NCBI GenBank assembly: GCA_002422265.1
Contig: DIUB01000161.1
Span: 1-7,954, forward strand
Source: Geobacter sp. UBA6169
GTDB lineage: Bacteria; Desulfobacterota; Desulfuromonadia; Geobacterales; Pseudopelobacteraceae
Direction: 5' to 3'
DNA: 7,954 nucleotides
Positions 6,613 to 7,954 of the stretch are shown piece after piece. The notes beneath the pieces were generated by a model that did no database searches, was not told the origin of the DNA, and was given only the letters and a program-made list of their open reading frames with translations. Both the position numbers and the translations under genes were made by a program. Position 1 is the stretch's first letter, and each line of letters starts with the position of its first letter.

Positions 6613-7346
6613 ACGTAAAGCAGCGCCTTGATAAGCTGATGGTTGAACGGGGCCTGGCCCCTTCCCGCGAGAAGGCCCAGGCCCTGATTATGGCAGGTCA
6701 GGTGGTAGTTGGCGAGCATGCCGCCCAGAAAGCCGGGCAGCAGGTAGCCGCTGAAGTGGCAATCAGAATCAAGGGCGAACAGATGCCCTTTGTCAGCCGT
6801 GGCGGCCTGAAACTGGCACAAGGCCTGGAGGCATTCCGTATTGATCCGGCCGGGCGGATTGCCATTGATGTGGGTGCCTCCACCGGGGGCTTCACCGACT
6901 GCCTGCTGCAGCGGGGTGTACAACAGGTTTATGCGGTTGATGTGGGCTACGGACAGCTGGCCTGGAAGCTGCGTGAAGACCCTCGGGTAGTGGTACTGGA
7001 AAAAACCAATATCCGCCATCTGCAACCGGAACAGCTTGAGCCGCTGCCTGATCTGGCGGTGATTGATGCCTCCTTCATCTCACTCAACCTGGTGCTGCCG
7101 CCTACCCTGGCGTTGCTGCAACGACCGGCAGAGGTAGTGGCACTGATCAAGCCCCAGTTTGAGGTAGGCAAGGGGGCTGTCGGCAAGGGCGGGATTGTAC
7201 GGGATCCGAAGCTGCATGATGAGGTGCTGGCCACTATGAAACAGCTGGCCAAGGAACTGGGTGTTGAGCTGCTGGGTATATGCGATTCACCCATTACCGG
7301 TGCCGATGGCAACCGTGAGTTTCTGATGGGATTACGAATTACATAG
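6609..7346 (+). CDS. tlyA: TlyA-family rRNA (cytidine-2'-O)-methyltransferase / hemolysin-like protein
   Basis: TlyA proteins methylate the 2'-OH of cytidines in rRNA with SAM. In mycobacteria this affects capreomycin sensitivity (family knowledge), and older annotation calls them hemolysins. An N-terminal S4 RNA-binding domain (about 4-60, R-L-D-K-L-M-V-E-R-G-L-A) is followed by the linker F-V-S-R-G-G-L-K-L (61-69). A Rossmann FtsJ-like domain then has the SAM motif DVGASTGGFTDCLL (87-100). The K-D-K-E catalytic set fits Lys68, Asp153 (I-D-A-S-F-I-S), Lys181 (L-I-K-P-Q-F-E) and Glu237 (G-A-D-G-N-R-E). At 245 residues it is close to the shorter members of the family. ATG 6609 overlaps the pyrE stop. 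A palindromic repeat begins directly after its TAG. Confidence 0.93.
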   Translation: MNVKQRLDKLMVERGLAPSREKAQALIMAGQVVVGEHAAQKAGQQVAAEVAIRIKGEQMPFVSRGGLKLAQGLEAFRIDPAGRIAIDVGASTGGFTDCLLQRGVQQVYAVDVGYGQLAWKLREDPRVVVLEKTNIRHLQPEQLEPLPDLAVIDASFISLNLVLPPTLALLQRPAEVVALIKPQFEVGKGAVGKGGIVRDPKLHDEVLATMKQLAKELGVELLGICDSPITGADGNREFLMGLRIT

Positions 7347-7440
7347 CACGCAGATGACGCGGATTGGGCAGATTAACGCAGATTTTAACCCCATTTCTGA
7401 AATCCGTGAAAATCCGCCAAAATCAGATTTGATCCGCGTG
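7347..7440. repeat. 94-bp palindromic intergenic repeat with 9-10-bp periodic GATT/AATC units
   Basis: The element starts on the base after the tlyA stop. Its ends are CACGCAGAT (7347-7355) and ATCCGCGTG (7432-7440), inverted with 8 of 9 matching. The left arm repeats a C-G-C-A/G-G-A-T-T unit, with GAT at 7353, 7362, 7371 and 7381. The right arm repeats the complement, with ATC at 7402, 7412, 7422 and 7432, exactly every 10 bp. The arms meet around 7388-7399. I recognise this style of repeat as one scattered between genes in various environmental bacteria, but that is from memory. It has no T-run after it, so it is not a classic intrinsic terminator, though it could fold in RNA. Confidence 0.7.
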
Positions 7441-7460
7441 CCATTGCATTTGATCGTTAT

Positions 7461-7466
7461 GAAAGG
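7461..7466 (+). promoter_or_regulatory. Likely ribosome binding site of the HIT gene
   Basis: GAAAGG lies 9 nt before ATG 7476. It is a modest match but well spaced, and it supports 7476 rather than the upstream out-of-phase starts. Confidence 0.5.
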
Positions 7467-7475
7467 CATCAATTT

Positions 7476-7820
7476 ATGGAAAACTGCTTATTCTGCAAGA
7501 TCATCGCCGGAGAGATTCCGGCTAAAAAGGTCTATGAAGACGACCTGATTGTGGTGATTGAAGATATCGCCCCCAAGGCGCCGCTGCACCTGCTGCTGCT
7601 GCCCAAACGCCACTTCAGCAACTGCCTGGATATGACAGAACAGGATGAAGCGGTCGTGGGCCACCTCTTTCGGGTCGCCGGACAGCTTGCCACAGAACGT
7701 GGGTTGTCAGATGGCGGTTTCCGGCTTGTTCAAAACAACGGTCTTGATGCCGGGCAGACCGTGTTCCACCTGCATATCCATCTGCTGGCCGGGAGAGAGC
7801 TGCAGTGGCCTCCGGGGTAA
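7476..7820 (+). CDS. HIT-family (HinT-like) nucleotide phosphoramidase/hydrolase
   Basis: HIT proteins of the HinT branch hydrolyse purine nucleoside phosphoramidates and related AMP-lysine adducts. The protein is 114 residues, the usual HinT size. Start M-E-N-C-L-F-C-K-I-I-A-G-E-I-P is typical. Cys4 and Cys7, with His46 (L-L-P-K-R-H), suggest the structural zinc site seen in some bacterial members. The catalytic histidine triad is V-F-H-L-H-I-H-L-L with His98, His100 and His102, and N-N-G-L-D-A-G-Q-T precedes it. It ends in L-A-G-R-E-L-Q-W-P-P-G. It is separated from tlyA by 129 bp containing a palindromic repeat, so it may belong to a different transcript. The following small gene overlaps its last 16 bases. 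Confidence 0.94.
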   Translation: MENCLFCKIIAGEIPAKKVYEDDLIVVIEDIAPKAPLHLLLLPKRHFSNCLDMTEQDEAVVGHLFRVAGQLATERGLSDGGFRLVQNNGLDAGQTVFHLHIHLLAGRELQWPPG

Positions 7821-7954
7821 CCAGAAAGAGCAGGCAAAAGCAGGAAGAGATTGTTCCCAACAAACTCTGTACCCGCTGCAGGCGAAAATGCAAACAGCCT
7901 GAGTTTGCCGTGGTTTCATCCTGCCCCCGTTACTATCCTATCCGCAAAAAGCAG
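7805..7954 (+). CDS. Small cysteine-rich protein, probable zinc-binding, 3' end beyond window
   Basis: A frame stays open from GTG 7805 to the window end (50 codons, no stop). The start overlaps the HIT gene and has GGGAG at 7791-7795, 9 nt upstream. There is no ATG in this frame, so GTG is the best start. The product begins with a basic, polar segment (V-A-S-G-V-T-R-K-S-R-Q-K-Q-E-E), followed by a cysteine cluster: Cys22, Cys25, Cys29 and Cys40, a C-x2-C-x3-C-x10-C pattern. Then comes S-C-P-R-Y-Y-P-I-R-K-K. The spacing suggests a small zinc-binding or metal-binding fold. I vaguely associate a C-P-R-Y-Y-P type tail with small Geobacter hypothetical proteins, but cannot name a family. Function is unknown. 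Coupling to the HIT gene is suggested by the overlap only. Confidence 0.6.
   Translation, partial: MASGVTRKSRQKQEEIVPNKLCTRCRRKCKQPEFAVVSSCPRYYPIRKKQ

Noticed and set aside
6216..7025. 269-residue open frame on the minus strand across pyrE and tlyA
   Set aside because: It is a shadow of two well-supported genes on the other strand, with no recognisable motif or ribosome binding site; long antisense frames are expected at this G+C.
7347..7475. Intrinsic terminator after tlyA
   Set aside because: The palindrome lacks a G+C-rich compact stem followed by a T-run, so standard termination is not supported.
7354..7548. 64-residue open frame across the tlyA-HIT gap
   Set aside because: It is made of palindromic repeat sequence and then runs out of frame into the HIT gene; no ribosome binding site or homology visible.

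Overview
This window is a densely packed, single-strand (+) stretch of a bacterial chromosome. It is built around de novo nucleotide synthesis, with DNA-repair, toxin-antitoxin and RNA-modification genes interleaved. Protein character suggests a Desulfuromonadales/Geobacter-type deltaproteobacterium (Trichlorobacter lovleyi-like). The clues are a stand-alone PurQ of about 275 residues that resembles the glutaminase domain of large FGAM synthases, an iron-sulfur type PurF with a propeptide, and moderately high G+C. This assignment is by recognition, not by a search.

Layout: the 3' part of purL (1-1050) is followed by recQ (1067-3223) and purQ (3248-4075). A two-gene toxin-antitoxin cassette of the CHP02574/RelE-ParE type (4092-4609) comes next, then purF (4634-6064), pyrE (6061-6612) and tlyA (6609-7346). 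A 94-bp palindromic, 9-10-bp periodic GATT repeat lies at 7347-7440. It is followed by a HIT-family hydrolase gene (7476-7820) and the start of a small cysteine-rich protein gene (7805 to the window edge). Intergenic gaps are at most 129 bp, and the antitoxin/toxin, purF/pyrE and pyrE/tlyA pairs overlap by ATGA, so 1-7346 probably works as one transcription unit. No gene-free stretch exceeds 300 bases.

Working together: PurL and PurQ form FGAM synthase (step 4 of purine synthesis). PurF makes phosphoribosylamine from PRPP (step 1). PyrE uses PRPP to make OMP in the pyrimidine branch. RecQ, the TA pair and TlyA have no direct role in nucleotide synthesis.

The most interesting observation is at the purL-recQ-purQ junctions. 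A 17-bp sequence (16/17 identical) occurs at the very end of purL and again just before purQ, in the same codon phase (R-P/S-L-K-E-L). Collapsing the two copies would remove recQ and fuse purL to purQ in frame, recreating the layout of the fused large FGAM synthase. This suggests recQ was inserted into, or split, an ancestral purL-purQ unit. The TA cassette also sits between two pur genes and is flanked by a weaker imperfect direct repeat. No wholly new system is evident; most of the window is recognisable housekeeping DNA.
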